A stretch of 64,000 bases of DNA. Origin: Aotearoamyces nothofagi (Eukaryota > Ascomycota > Leotiomycetes > Leotiales > Tympanidaceae). The position numbers were made by a program, and so were the translations under genes. The stretch covers positions 746,513-810,512 of the forward strand of contig JADDTR010000006.1 of NCBI GenBank assembly GCA_015345905.1. Direction: 5' to 3'. The notes under the pieces are model-generated. The model was not told where the DNA came from. It did no database searches and worked only from the letters and a program-made list of their open reading frames with translations. Position 1 is the stretch's first letter. Each line of letters opens with the position of its first letter. This document shows positions 31,919-42,949 of this stretch, in pieces.

Positions 31919-32472
31919 ATGTCTCTCAAAAACGGTATGCGCATCATCATTCCTTTATCCACTGCACTGCCATCTAAATTTCGAACCTCCCATACAGCGA
32001 TAGAGTAATACTGACCTGCTGCCCATAGACGCGTTCCCAGCTTCTGAGGCCTTTGACGCCATCAACTCTTCTCTGGCGTCTGACGAGAGCGAGCGCAAGA
32101 ATGCCATCAAGCAAGGCCAAGCTTACTTTGCTTTCACACTCAAGAACAAAGCTGGCGAGACCGATAGCTGGCATATCGACTTGAAGAATAAGGGTGAAGT
32201 GGGAAAGGGTCTAGGAGAGAACCCAACTGGTGAGTCGGATTCTGCTGGAACGAGCCGGACGGCTCGCACATCGATATTACGGCCATCAAAGGCTAACCCT
32301 CTCTACAGTTATTCTCTCCCTATCGGATGATGATTTTGGAAAGCTAGTTACTGGAAAAGTGAATGCACAACGGTTATTTATGTCTGGAAAGCTAAAGGTT
32401 AAGGGAGATGTGATGAAGGCTACGAAGATGGAACCGATTCTGAAGAAGGCACAGGTCAAGGCAAAGCTATAG
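31919..32472 (+). CDS. SCP2 sterol-transfer domain protein
   Basis: Three exons (31919-31934, 32029-32229, 32309-32472; introns 94 and 79 bases) give 126 residues, the length of a stand-alone SCP2 domain. The joins give MSLKNDAFPASEAFDAIN and GENPTVILSLSDDDFGKL. Family features are FTLKNKAGETDSWHIDLKN, the SDDDFGKLVTGKVNAQRLF block lining the lipid cavity, and KLKVKGDVMKATKMEPIL. Such proteins bind sterols or acyl-CoA esters. The C-terminus is KAKL, which resembles but does not match the SKL-type peroxisomal signal exactly; AKL variants do function in fungi, so peroxisomal location is likely. Confidence 0.93.
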
Positions 32473-33250
32473 ATGGATACTATTTGAGTAGATATACGTG
32501 TTCTATTAATGTCTGGCAATATTTTTAGTTGGGTGTTTACCTCTGGATTAGGCTTGGCAAGGTATTTCCAACGAGTAACTAGTACTACAGCGTCGGATGA
32601 CTATGGACGTTGCTAAATCGTTAATGGAGCCACTATTACTGACATCATTATTCCGCAATATATTTATTTTACGATAAATCTACAGCGACAATAAAAGTTA
32701 AATATTCTCTTCTAGTTGACCTTTCGTCGTGCACTATTAAAACTTCTACTGTGCACAACGTGATCCTTAAAAGTCTGGCGACACTACATACAGACTGAAC
32801 GTAGTAACAAAGAGTTAGTGACTCGCGGTGGTAGCAGCGCTCGCTCGCTAATTAATCCTTGTTTGGAAGGGCTGAGAAGCCGGGATTTCTTTACCTCACG
32901 TTTTTTAGACATCAGGGATTCCAGCAGACGCCCGCGTGCGATACCACGAACTTCTCCGTTTAATACATTAACAACCAGCGCCAGCCATCGTCAAAGACTG
33001 GAGGATAGATTGGCGATCAATATTCTTAATCGATCTTATCACCTTCGATTTCCTCATCATCATAACGCGAATGACAGAGACACAGCCGCGTACAGAGATC
33101 GTGGCTCTCCTCGACTGTACTTTGGCTTGATCGCTGCCTCACATCATCAACTGAGACGCAGACTCGACTGCTACATATCGTGCATCTACGTATCGATACT
33201 CTATAAGATAGAGCCGTAGACATTCTGTCTGCTGAAGATTAGAAGAAGCC
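32473..33250. other. Intergenic region upstream of the nucleoporin gene
   Basis: No supported gene. A 133-codon frame at 32818-33219 is Arg/Ser/His-rich and motif-free, and lies where the nucleoporin promoter and leader should be. Confidence 0.5.
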
Positions 33251-36200
33251 ATGGCGGACGTGCCTCGCCGCGTCAATGCAGCTCAGCTAGCAGCCAGGAA
33301 AATCAAGACTCTCGCTCCTAGAAAGAAGTTTCCTGGAGGCAGTTCAATAGGCAACTCTGTCCCACAATTTTCGAATCCAGATGCAACATCCTCATTCGGA
33401 AATGGTGGCGGTGGTCTATTCGGAGGATCTGTACAAGCTCCCGGCGCCTTCGAATTTTCAGCTCCTGGTCCAACTATCTCCTTCGGCAGCAACACTCCCT
33501 CCTTTGGCTCACCTGCGCATACGCCTGGCCCGGAACAGGACCCTCGAGCAGATACAACTGGAGAAGAGGCTGCAAGACGAAATAAGCCATTTCAAATGGG
33601 AGGGCCCTCCAGCGCTTCTCCGGCGCAGTCCTTCAATAATCCCTTTGCATCACTCAATCAGACAAATGGCACAAGTTCGATACATAATTCTGGTGCAGCG
33701 GAAGCGCAGCGAACAAACAATTCTTTCCAGACAACGGCTTCAACACCGCAAACGCCTTTACCTAGTAGCGGCTTCTCTTTTGGAGCAACAACACAGGAGA
33801 AGCCTGCGAACAACCCGTTCTCTTTTGGACAGACGGCACAGTCTCAACCTGTTAATACTGGTTTCAGTTTCGGTGCAGCGCCTGTACAAGATAAGCCCGC
33901 AAACAATATATTCTCTTTCGGACAGACTCCTTCCCAGACGCAGCCAACGTCATCGGGTCTGAGTTTTGGAGGTTCACCAGCGCCCGAAAAGCCTCTTAGT
34001 AACCTGTTTTCGTTCGGACAAACACAATCGCCAGCTGCGTCGCCAGCTCCATCACCAGCTCCATCTGCAGCAGGTTTCAGCTTCGGTGCGACGCCCACCC
34101 CGGGGAAACCTTCAGGCGGCATATTTTCGTTTGGACAGACACAATCTCCAGCTCTGTCACAGCCTCCACCAACAACGTCCAGCATCAACTTTGGTGGGAC
34201 ACCAGCAGTGGAGAAGCCAACCTCTAATATATTTAGCTTTGGCCAGACTGCATTGCAGGCACAGCCTTCGAGTTCGAGCATCAGCTTCAACTCTACCCCT
34301 GCGCCGACCCAACCTTCTTCTAATCTCTTTGGGCAGTCTTCTTCAGCTAGTGTCTTTGGGCAGTCAAGCCAGCAATCGACTCCTAGCAGTTTGCCGAAGG
34401 AGAAGCTACAGGATACGGCACCTAGTGGGATGTTTGGGGGACAAAATCAAGAATCTGCGACACCTAAACCAAATCTCTTTGGCAGCCAGACTGAGAAGAA
34501 TCCAGCGAACCCGATCAGTGTGTTTGGAAATTTGAATAAGGAGAGCCCTGCTGTAGGCAACTTATTTGGCAACCAAAATCAGAGACCTGAATCTCCGAGC
34601 AAATTCCCTGAAGCCCGTAAAGAGCACCCTGCTCCATCTGATAACTTGTTCACGCCAAAGCCTTCGAACAATCTTTTTGGTAGCCCTAAACCCGAAACTG
34701 CCAATATCGCCACGAACAAGGAGCCTGCGCCAACAACCAGCATATTTGGAAATCAATTCCAGCCGTCTAGCACTTCAAATAACCTATTTGGACAGCCAAA
34801 GGAGGTTGTATCGCAGCCAGGCATTGCAAACCAGCCAGATTCTCCATCAAAGAATTCAGAAGTTCCAAATAGTAACACGAGCGAGCCCAAGTCCTCCCTT
34901 TTCGGCCAAGCCACTCCACAGTCGGCTCCGACCCCATTTGCGTCACTTTTTGGCAAAAGTGCTTCTACAAATGGTAATGACGCATCACAACAATCAGTAA
35001 GTTAACAATTTTTTCCAATCTCCAATACTTCGGCATGTGGCATTAGGCCTAGCAGACAATGACTATTAGCTTTCTATTTCCTGGTCTATATCTATAGAAC
35101 GACGACAATATTAGCAAGACTCAAACGGTAGTGCCGTTATAATTTCTACTAGCGCGCATTGGTCAATATCGAGGACAATAGGAGCATTACTATTCATTAG
35201 ATTCTGCCAGATCTCAGTATTTAGCTCGAGGATTCTTTTCCTTCGCTTCTCAACCATCACAACTTTTTCTCAACTTCACATACTGACGTTCAAATAGGCT
35301 TCGCAACCGCAGTCTACCAACACAGATAAATCAGCATCAAACGATATTCTCCCTAGTATTGAGGCACCACCTCCAGGGGCCGCACTGACATCAAGCCAAC
35401 TTTCTACGAGCAACCTCATGCAGTCTACTGGAACCCAATCATCAGTGGTTAACACTACTAAAAAACTTAATTACACACCTACTTGGCCAACCGCTCCGAA
35501 ACTCTCTACGGACCCGAACCAGCCGTTCATGAACGGTATCCCTGGTAGCGATCACGACCCAAAACATCCAGACGACGTTGAAACCATGGGCTTAATCACT
35601 GACGAGTTTATTGAAGCCAGGACTCCGGCTCGCTTCACACCAAGCCAAAAAATTCAGTTCAAGCGCGCTTTCAGGCTTCGGGCACTCAATGTGAGCGTTC
35701 TGAAGCACCTTGCAACATTTCCATTAGGAGCAGACTTCACAGTCGCATTCAATCATTACAGTCAAAAGCGGGCTGAGATTCTGGGCGCATCAGCCATGGG
35801 CATCGATCAACTAAAGAAGGCTGAGAAGCGCAAAGCAGACGATAGCGAGGACCAGCAGAACGGGGACAGTCCTAACAAGCGATCTAGGCCATCACAGCTT
35901 TCAGGCACCGAGGAGCGCCAATCTATCGAAGGTACTCCCGCGGTCACCTCTCCAGTAAAGACTCAGCCTTTCATGAACGGAAGCACAACACCCAGAGCTC
36001 CTCCACTTTCTAAAACAAATTTCTTTGCTCCGCAACAATCTGCGCCCGAGACTTCTCCCACTCTCAAAGGCAAGAGAAAAGCCGAAGTTCAGCTCACCAA
36101 GGATAACGATAAAGCGGAAAGTTCGGGCAAGATATCCAAACCCATTTCGTCTTCTGGCGGATCCGAGACTTCTAACATCTTCAAGAGTATCATAGGATCC

Positions 36201-38510
36201 TCTGATCAGGCAAACCCGACCCCAGAGAAGAAGATGTTTTCGCTGATCAAGACTTCTAACACTGGTGATAAGCCACGTCCTAACCCTTTTGCAAGTTTAC
36301 CCATGCCAGGAGCATCAGCGTCACCAGCACCTTTACCAGTCAGCTCCGCATCTGGCTCGAGCTCGTTCCCCCCCAAAGGAACACCCATAACACCTGCATC
36401 GGCCAGCATCTTCGCCCCAAAGCCTACCTTTAGTCCTGCGGCTTCAAGCTTATTTGTTCCAAGAGAGGCACCTGCCGCAACGACGAACCTCTTTGGCGCA
36501 AAGGCTGCGGCGACACCTTCAGCGTCAAATTCGTTTGGCCCTGCTGATACTTCAACCAGCATCTTCGCATCGAAGCCTGCCTCAAGCATCTACGTATCAA
36601 AGCCTCCTTCGAATCCTTCGGCGAATTTGTTTGCTCCAAAGGCTGACTCTGCTGCTAATGCTTCAACCAGCATCTTTGCACCGAAGCCTGCTTCAAGTAC
36701 ACCATCTACAAATCTATTTGCTCCAAAGGCAACAATCACAGGATCAGTTTCACAGCCCACTGGTGTCAAGCCACCCACGTTTGGTAGTGCTCCAGTGAAC
36801 TTCCTCGCTCAATTTGGGGCATCGTCAGCTAAGTATCTTGAAGAAGAGGAAAAGAAGGCATTGGAGAGAGCTAAGGATGAGGATATGGATTCTGACGATG
36901 ATGTCGCAGAGTGGGAAGCGAATTGGAAAGCCAAACGCGCAGCTGAGAAGAAGGCCACCGAGGATCTTTCCAAAACTAGCCGTCCTGCGTTCGTACCAGG
37001 CAAGGGGTTTACTTTTGTTCAAGCCGATGCCTCTGCAGACAAGACTGATGCTTCTAAAAAATCCATCTTCACCCAAAGCACTACTGCACCGAGCCCAGTT
37101 GCCAGCAGCATATTTGCCTCATTCAGCGGCTCGCGATCGTCAAGTGTAGATGCACCTTCAACCATTGGAGGCTCTATCTTCGATAACCATGTCCCGGGAA
37201 AGCCAGCACCATTTGGTAGCAATATTTTCAGCCATCTCTCCGATGTTGACTCAGCAGCTGATAGTATCAATGATAATGATGCTGACGACGATCAGACCGA
37301 TGGAGGCGACGAGGAAGATGTCGAAGGCGAGGTCGAAGGTGAAGACGATGAGGAGGGAGATGAGGATGAGGACGACGCGAATGCTGCACCAGATGAAGAG
37401 AAGAGAGACCCTACCTACCAGCCAAACAGAGATGAAGGAAGTGGTTCTGGTACCCCAGGCACTCCAGGCACTCCCGCTGAAGAAACGGGGGCTGGCATTG
37501 CGTCTACCAAAAAGCCAAGCAACTTCTTCTCATTTAGTGGAGCTGCTAACACAGGTACCAGCACCCCTACATCTGGTGGCAGCTTGTTTGATCGCATCTC
37601 AAAAGATAGCAATGGCAATCCAATCCGCCAACTGCCAATTGAAGACAAGGAAAATGCCGGACCTGGTATAAACCAACCCAACGGTCAAGCTGTTGGCTTA
37701 TTTTCTAAGCTGAAGTCCCCTGGTGACAATACATGGAAGCAAAACAGTCCTATCAAATTTGGAACTACAACACCCCAAGCACCGAGTTTGAGCGTCACCT
37801 CCCCTTCGCCGACGCCTGGCTCTAATCCTACTAATGTATTCGGTAGCGCCAGTACTCCCACAAGTTTTGCCGCACCTAAGACTGCAAGCCCATTCACTTC
37901 TCTCTTCGGTAGCACTACCACACCAAAGACACCGTCGCTATTCGGAAATCTTTCAAACCCGGATAGTAAGTCCGCAACTGTAGGCTTCAATTTCGGGGGC
38001 CCATCGACGGCATCCTCCCTATTTCCATCAACGGCAGGCTCAACTGCTACCTCTCGTGCAACATCTCCAGGGCTCACCACCGATGGTGACAGTGCCAGCG
38101 GTGATACAGAGACGGTACATGAGCAAATCGATCTTGCAAATAGCGGCGCAGGTGAAGAGGACGAAGAAGTACTCCACCTGACACGTGCTAAGGCATTAAA
38201 GTTTATCACTTCTAGTAACGATAGCGGTAAAAGCGAATGGGTCGTACAAGGTCTTGGTCCTCTGAAGGTTCTGAAGCACAAGCAGACTGGCGCCCCAAGA
38301 GTGCTACTTCGTGCCGATCCGAGTGGCAAGGTCATTTTGAATAAGGGTATCTTGTCACAAGTTAGCTATCAGGCTACGGGGAAAACCATGAAACTCTTGA
38401 CAGCTGGCGATGGAGGCAAGGGTTTGGAGACTTGGTTGTTGCAGCTTAAAACCCCTACAGGTGCAGAGGAGTTGGCGAGTATGTTGGAATCGAATAAACC
38501 AAAGCCATAA
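33251..38510 (+). CDS. NUP2: Nup2-type FG-repeat nucleoporin with a Ran-binding domain
   Basis: Two exons (33251-34996 and 35298-38510) give 1652 residues. The first join reads QQSASQPQSTNTDKSA. The N-terminus is basic (ARKIKTLAPRKKFPGG). Residues from about 40 to 580 are FG repeats in FSFG, FGQ and LFG contexts, the form that binds importins in the nuclear pore. Exon 2 opens with a folded block about 60-180 residues in (FIEARTPARFTPSQKIQFKR, then FNHYSQKRAEIL), followed by more dispersed Phe repeats (IFAPKP, NLFAPK), a strongly acidic tract (37250-37400) and a C-terminal RanBP1-like domain (VVQGLGPLKVLKHKQTGAPR, VLLRADPSGKVILN). The domain order FG repeats plus C-terminal RanBD is that of Nup2/Nup50. 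It is much longer than yeast Nup2 (about 720), which is normal for filamentous fungi. The single intron is 301 bases, far longer than others here. Confidence 0.88.
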
Positions 38511-39942
38511 AGTTCGGAGAAGAATTGATGCATGTAAATGAAGAATGGATATGGGATATTGCTCTTATGACCTTTGAGCCGAGTGGCTTCAAGAGTCTAT
38601 ATTTGTGGCGGGATTTTGCATTTTACTTTCGTAGTTAATATGGAAAGGGACGGTCAAATTGATTTTGATCCGGTTACAAGCAAAGCATATCATAGGCTGG
38701 CGTTTTATAGCATGGCATTGCATTACAAGTCTGGCAGCGTTTGCCATTAGCGAAACGACGGTCATTGAGTAGTTTAATAGATAGCTGCTGACAAATAAAA
38801 GAGCATTTCACGCAACTCTATTACTTCGTGACTGCCTAAGACCGAGTCTTTGTGGGCGACAAGTGAGTTTCAAGATTTCGCCGATGGGAACGTTTGGAAG
38901 CAAGTCGGGCGGCCACATGAAGGGGAAGGGCATTCGGGGTGAGGTGCTCCCACATCATTCGCCCTTTGTCACGCTTCCAGATCTCCTCCGCGAACTTCCC
39001 ACCAGCCCAGCCCGCCTTTGACGAAAAAAAAAGGGAGACAAAGACAAAGACCACGCGGCCGACGGACAATCGCGACCCCCCAAACAAAGTCTTTGTGCGG
39101 TGTCAAAGGAAGGGGGGGGGGGGGGGGGGGGAAGTATTGTTCCAGGGTCCCTCCCGCGTTATATCCAGCCTGCTTGTTCTCCTCTCTCTCTTTGAGCGCG
39201 GATATAGCGCCAGCTCCCGCTGGCGATTCGGGGGGGACGTGGCGTGGCATGGCATGGCATCCTTTCCTTGTGCTTTTTCTTTCTTTTGGGAAGGATTTTT
39301 TTTTTTTCCGTAGAGATTGGGGAGTTTGAGAGGAGGGAGGGAGGGAGGAGGAGGAGGAGGAGTGCTCTGGCGACGGCTTCTTCTTTTGCAGATCGCGGCA
39401 TGGGGGGGGGGGGGGGGGGGCGGGAGGGTTTGTTCTGTGCATCTCGGCGCTGGCGCGCCTGTGCGCGCGTGCAGGAAAACCGGGCTCTGGCGATGTGCCG
39501 CCGGGCGCTTCCTGGGTGCCCGTCCCGTGTGGCGGACGAGTCGAGACGAGACGGAGACGGCGTCTGGGGATCAGAGACGGCGGCCTCTGGTTCCTGTTGC
39601 TGAACAGGGGGGGGAGGAGGGGGGATGTTGGGGCGTCCTGTTCGGCGGCGGGGTCATTGTTCGGCGACGGGGGTCATTGTTTGGGGAGGAGGAGCAGTAA
39701 AGAACAACGGTGCCGTGGAGCCAGGCGTGGAGGTGCTGAACAAAGCAGGGACCAGCATTAATACCAGCCCGGAGCCCGTCCTCCAGACGCCGCCTCTCCC
39801 CAGTTCGCACACGTAGTCTCCCACTTCCTGCTTAGAAGCCTACGCCCCCCCCTCTATTATCCCCAGCCTTCCGTTGCAGCCTCGCCTGCGCGACGACAGG
39901 CACGCCCGTTCGGTAGTACCGTGACCAAGGAAGCAGGGGCAG
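38511..39942. other. 1.4 kb gene-free region with two long G runs
   Basis: No supported gene. It contains G20 at 39112-39131, G19 at 39402-39420, GGA/GAGGA runs near 39333-39361 and several shorter G tracts, all on the + strand. Open frames through the region are glycine- or proline-rich translations of these tracts. A promoter for the gene at 39943 must lie in the right part. Confidence 0.55.
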
Positions 39943-40320
39943 ATGTGCCGCCTAGACGACACCTACTACTCGCAGTGCGGGCACTGGGGCAGCCGCATCG
40001 TCTCCACGCACTGCACCGTCGGGCTCTACACCCCGGGCTGCTTCACGACCGGCTGCTGGAACAGCAAGGCCGAGGGCTGCACGCGCTTCAGCAGGCTGTG
40101 CCCCTCGTGCGTGATCCGCTCTGCGCAGGCGCAGGCGGACAAGGCGTGGGCCGAGGGGACGCCGGCACCGCGAGCCGGGTCGCGTGCGAGGAAGAGAGAG
40201 ACGTCTGAGCAGGGCAGAGTCTGGCTTCGGAGACTTGCCCCTGCTGGCTCTGGAGAGAGCGGGGGTGGCGAGACAGGCTCTCTGGGTGAGGAGGACGAGA
40301 AGGAAAATAGGTTGGTTTGA
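39943..40320 (+). CDS. Small Cys-rich protein, probably zinc-binding
   Basis: The frame is 125 residues from an ATG. The first 65 residues carry ten Cys: MCRLDD, YSQCGHWGSRI, THCTVG, PGCFTTGCWNSKAEGC, RLCPSCVIR. The pattern MCR...YxxCGHxxxR followed by a CPxC pair is seen in a loose group of short fungal proteins that look like degenerate zinc-ribbon or RING-like modules. The second half is Ala/Gly/Glu-rich and charged, so likely disordered. There is no signal peptide, which argues against a secreted effector. Function is unknown. High GC makes chance frames common here, but the Cys spacing argues for a real gene. Confidence 0.6.
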   Translation: MCRLDDTYYSQCGHWGSRIVSTHCTVGLYTPGCFTTGCWNSKAEGCTRFSRLCPSCVIRSAQAQADKAWAEGTPAPRAGSRARKRETSEQGRVWLRRLAPAGSGESGGGETGSLGEEDEKENRLV

Positions 40321-41077
40321 AGCGTAGAGAAGATGGTGTAACGCTGATGATTATAGGATACGACGTTCTCGCTCACATATTCTCGGTCCTGTGCACTGCA
40401 GAATACAAATGAAAATTATCCAGATCTACCGTTTAGGATGTAATGGAAGTAACATATAAATATGCCTGGAAATATCGGTGCTGAAGGGTCGAAATGACCT
40501 CACTGTATCTTGATAGTAGTAGCTGATGCATGACAATCCCGTGAATAAGATAACAAAACTAGTATGTTCCAATACACGCCTCGAACGACAATTAAGTAAG
40601 ATGCTGTCTGTCGTGTAGTGTGCAGACCTGGAGCTTCCGATGTTATTGGGAGTGCGATTTGGATTTAAGTTTCTCCGCGCCGGCTGGGAACGAGACGTCT
40701 CCGTCGACTGCAGTCTGCATTCTTGCACCGCTGCAGGACCAGGTATTGCAAATCAAATAACTTCAAGCCGTCCGAAACACAGGACGTTGATGGGTTTCTT
40801 TCCACTGCATGTAGTCGGCCAGAATCACGTGGTCCCGGCGGAAATAACAGGACTGTGATATTATATATAGTTCGACCGGCGGTGCTCTCTCTCCGTCCAG
40901 CCTTGAACTCGGCCCAGCCCATCGTCTCCTGATTCACCGCACGGGAAGTTCCATCTCACGCAGTGAATCCTACAGGAAGCGAGTACGGAGACTCTGCGGC
41001 AACAGATCTATAAAACGCCACGACACCAGCCTGCGAGGTGAAGTTCTTCAGTCGTCAAAGTTCACCTGCACGCCAGG
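40321..41077. other. Intergenic region before the metallophosphoesterase
   Basis: No recognised gene; short frames only. A TATA-like stretch (gatattatatatag) lies near 40856-40869, about 210 bases before the next start codon. Confidence 0.5.
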
Positions 41078-41965
41078 ATGGAGTCTTCCACCACCACCAC
41101 CACCACCACCACCCCCACTCGTTTCCTCATCATCTCGGACACGCACGCCTTCTCGTTCGACAAAGCCTGTGGCCCCTTCCGCCTGCCGCTCCCAAAGTGC
41201 GACGTCCTGCTCCACTGCGGCGACCTCTCGAACGTGGGCGAGATCTCAGAGTACGGGAGGCTGCTGGGCGTGCTCGGCAGCATCGACGCGGAGCTGAAGC
41301 TCGTCATCGCCGGAAACCACGATCTGACGCTCGACAAGGCGCACCGGAGCAACAGGGGTGACGATTCCTCCCGGTCCGTGGCGCTCATGACGGGACCCGT
41401 GGCGAGGGAGGCGGGCGTGACGTATCTGGAAGAGGGAACCCACGCCTTCACCCTCGAGTCCGGGGCGAGGTTCACCGTGTACGCCTCGCCCTACACGCCG
41501 GATTTCGAGGGCTGGGCCTTCGGCTACGGCCGCAGCGAGGACCGGTACAGCGGCCCGGGTCAGGTTGCCGAGGGCGTCACCTCCATCGCGACGAGCCCGA
41601 TCGGGGACGGGGTAGACATCGTCATGACGCATGGGCCGCCGGACCACATCTTGGACGAATGCGTCACCGGGGCCTTCGCAGGCTGCGCGAACCTCCGGCG
41701 CGCAGTCGCCCGAGCCAAGCCGCGGATCCATTGCTTCGGCCACATCCACGAGGGATACGGCGCGCGCCTCCTGACATGGCAGCCCGAGGGCGACGGCCGC
41801 GTCGCGCGAACGACCGCCGTGAGCAATCCGTTCCCTGGACCGGTCGACGTTCCGATCGAGGCGGGTCGGGAGACGCTGATGATCAACGCCTCGATCATGT
41901 CGCTGAGCTACAGGCCCGAGAACGCACCCTGGATTGCCGACCTCGACCTTCCCCTGAGCGCATGA
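41078..41965 (+). CDS. Calcineurin-like metallophosphoesterase
   Basis: A single exon gives 295 residues. The metal-binding motifs of the family appear in order: ISDTHAF (DxH, residues 20-22), LLHCGDLS (GD, about 46-51), VIAGNHDL (GNHD, about 76-81), VMTHGPPDH (H, about 186) and FGHIHEGYG (GHxH, about 222). The short spacing and the GHIHEGYG form match the MPPED1/UPF0046-like branch common in filamentous fungi, where members hydrolyse phosphoesters of uncertain natural substrate. The N-terminus has an eight-Thr run coded by an (ACC)n microsatellite at 41089-41111, whose length may vary between isolates. No signal peptide is present. The coding region is GC-rich throughout. Confidence 0.92.
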   Translation: MESSTTTTTTTTPTRFLIISDTHAFSFDKACGPFRLPLPKCDVLLHCGDLSNVGEISEYGRLLGVLGSIDAELKLVIAGNHDLTLDKAHRSNRGDDSSRSVALMTGPVAREAGVTYLEEGTHAFTLESGARFTVYASPYTPDFEGWAFGYGRSEDRYSGPGQVAEGVTSIATSPIGDGVDIVMTHGPPDHILDECVTGAFAGCANLRRAVARAKPRIHCFGHIHEGYGARLLTWQPEGDGRVARTTAVSNPFPGPVDVPIEAGRETLMINASIMSLSYRPENAPWIADLDLPLSA

Positions 41966-42949
41966 TACGGTCCGTCAATCCCGACAGAAGATGGCTCAGA
42001 GGCCCAGGCCACGTCGGACAACACGCCAGAATAACACTTCTCAGCCACAGTCAGCGGTGCTGGATCCTATTTGCTTTCTGCTCGCATGGCAGACGATGTG
42101 TGACTTGCTTTCTCATAATGCAAACCACCACCAGCCGATAGAGAGAATAGAATACCAATGAAGAGCGCTGCACATCTCTCTCATTGTTCATTCATCGCTT
42201 GATCTGACCACTGCTCGTCGCTTGACCAATCAGTGAAACCCAGAACATGGAAAATCTTTGCACGCATGTAGAGAACAAACACTGTAGGCAGACAAAGAAT
42301 CAAAGGTCCGCTTTGTAACTCGCCAGCTCTGAATGAGAGACGAGTGTGATTCCCGCAATATGAACAAAGCATCCCAGCTATCATATCGCTTCCATCACCA
42401 ACTCACCACGCCAGCCCTGTTAATAATCTATAGCAGTCTCACTACATCTCCCCATCACAAGTCTCAATCACAAATCTCACACATCCAATTCAAAAGCCCC
42501 GAAAACAAAGCCACAGCCAAAACCATAGTCTAAACCATAATTCAACTCCTCTTTTCATTCATCATCTTAATCAGCTTACAAAGCAGCTAGCTAGCTATAC
42601 CAAGCATCATCTATCTACAGTACCCTATTCCCAATCCCAACCCCCCTACTGCACATCATCATCATGTGATGGATGCAAGAATTAATTAAGTAAAAAAAAG
42701 AAAAAATTGAAGGGTATGAAGCCATGACAGAGTGTAATTGGTATCATGTCTCTCGCCAAACTCGAATATGAAAAGAAGAAGCTAAAACGGGTGTGTATGC
42801 CTTTGCAGGGTGTGACGTGGTATGTAGATGCGAAAAAAGAAGATGGAAATGGGCATGTCCAACTGAAGCAGATACTAGACATGAAGCTATTCAAGGATCA
42901 TAAGACATTATGTTGTGAAGTTTGAAAGCATCCGCGGAACAGTATTTCC
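41966..42949. other. Intergenic region between convergent genes
   Basis: The region receives the 3' ends of the phosphoesterase (+) and the large disordered protein (-). It is AT-richer than its flanks and has no supported gene. Confidence 0.55.

Noticed and set aside
38836-39087. Minus-strand frame after the nucleoporin gene
   Set aside because: It ends in a charged, fairly protein-like tail, but begins in a G-rich low-complexity tract and shows no motif or splice support.
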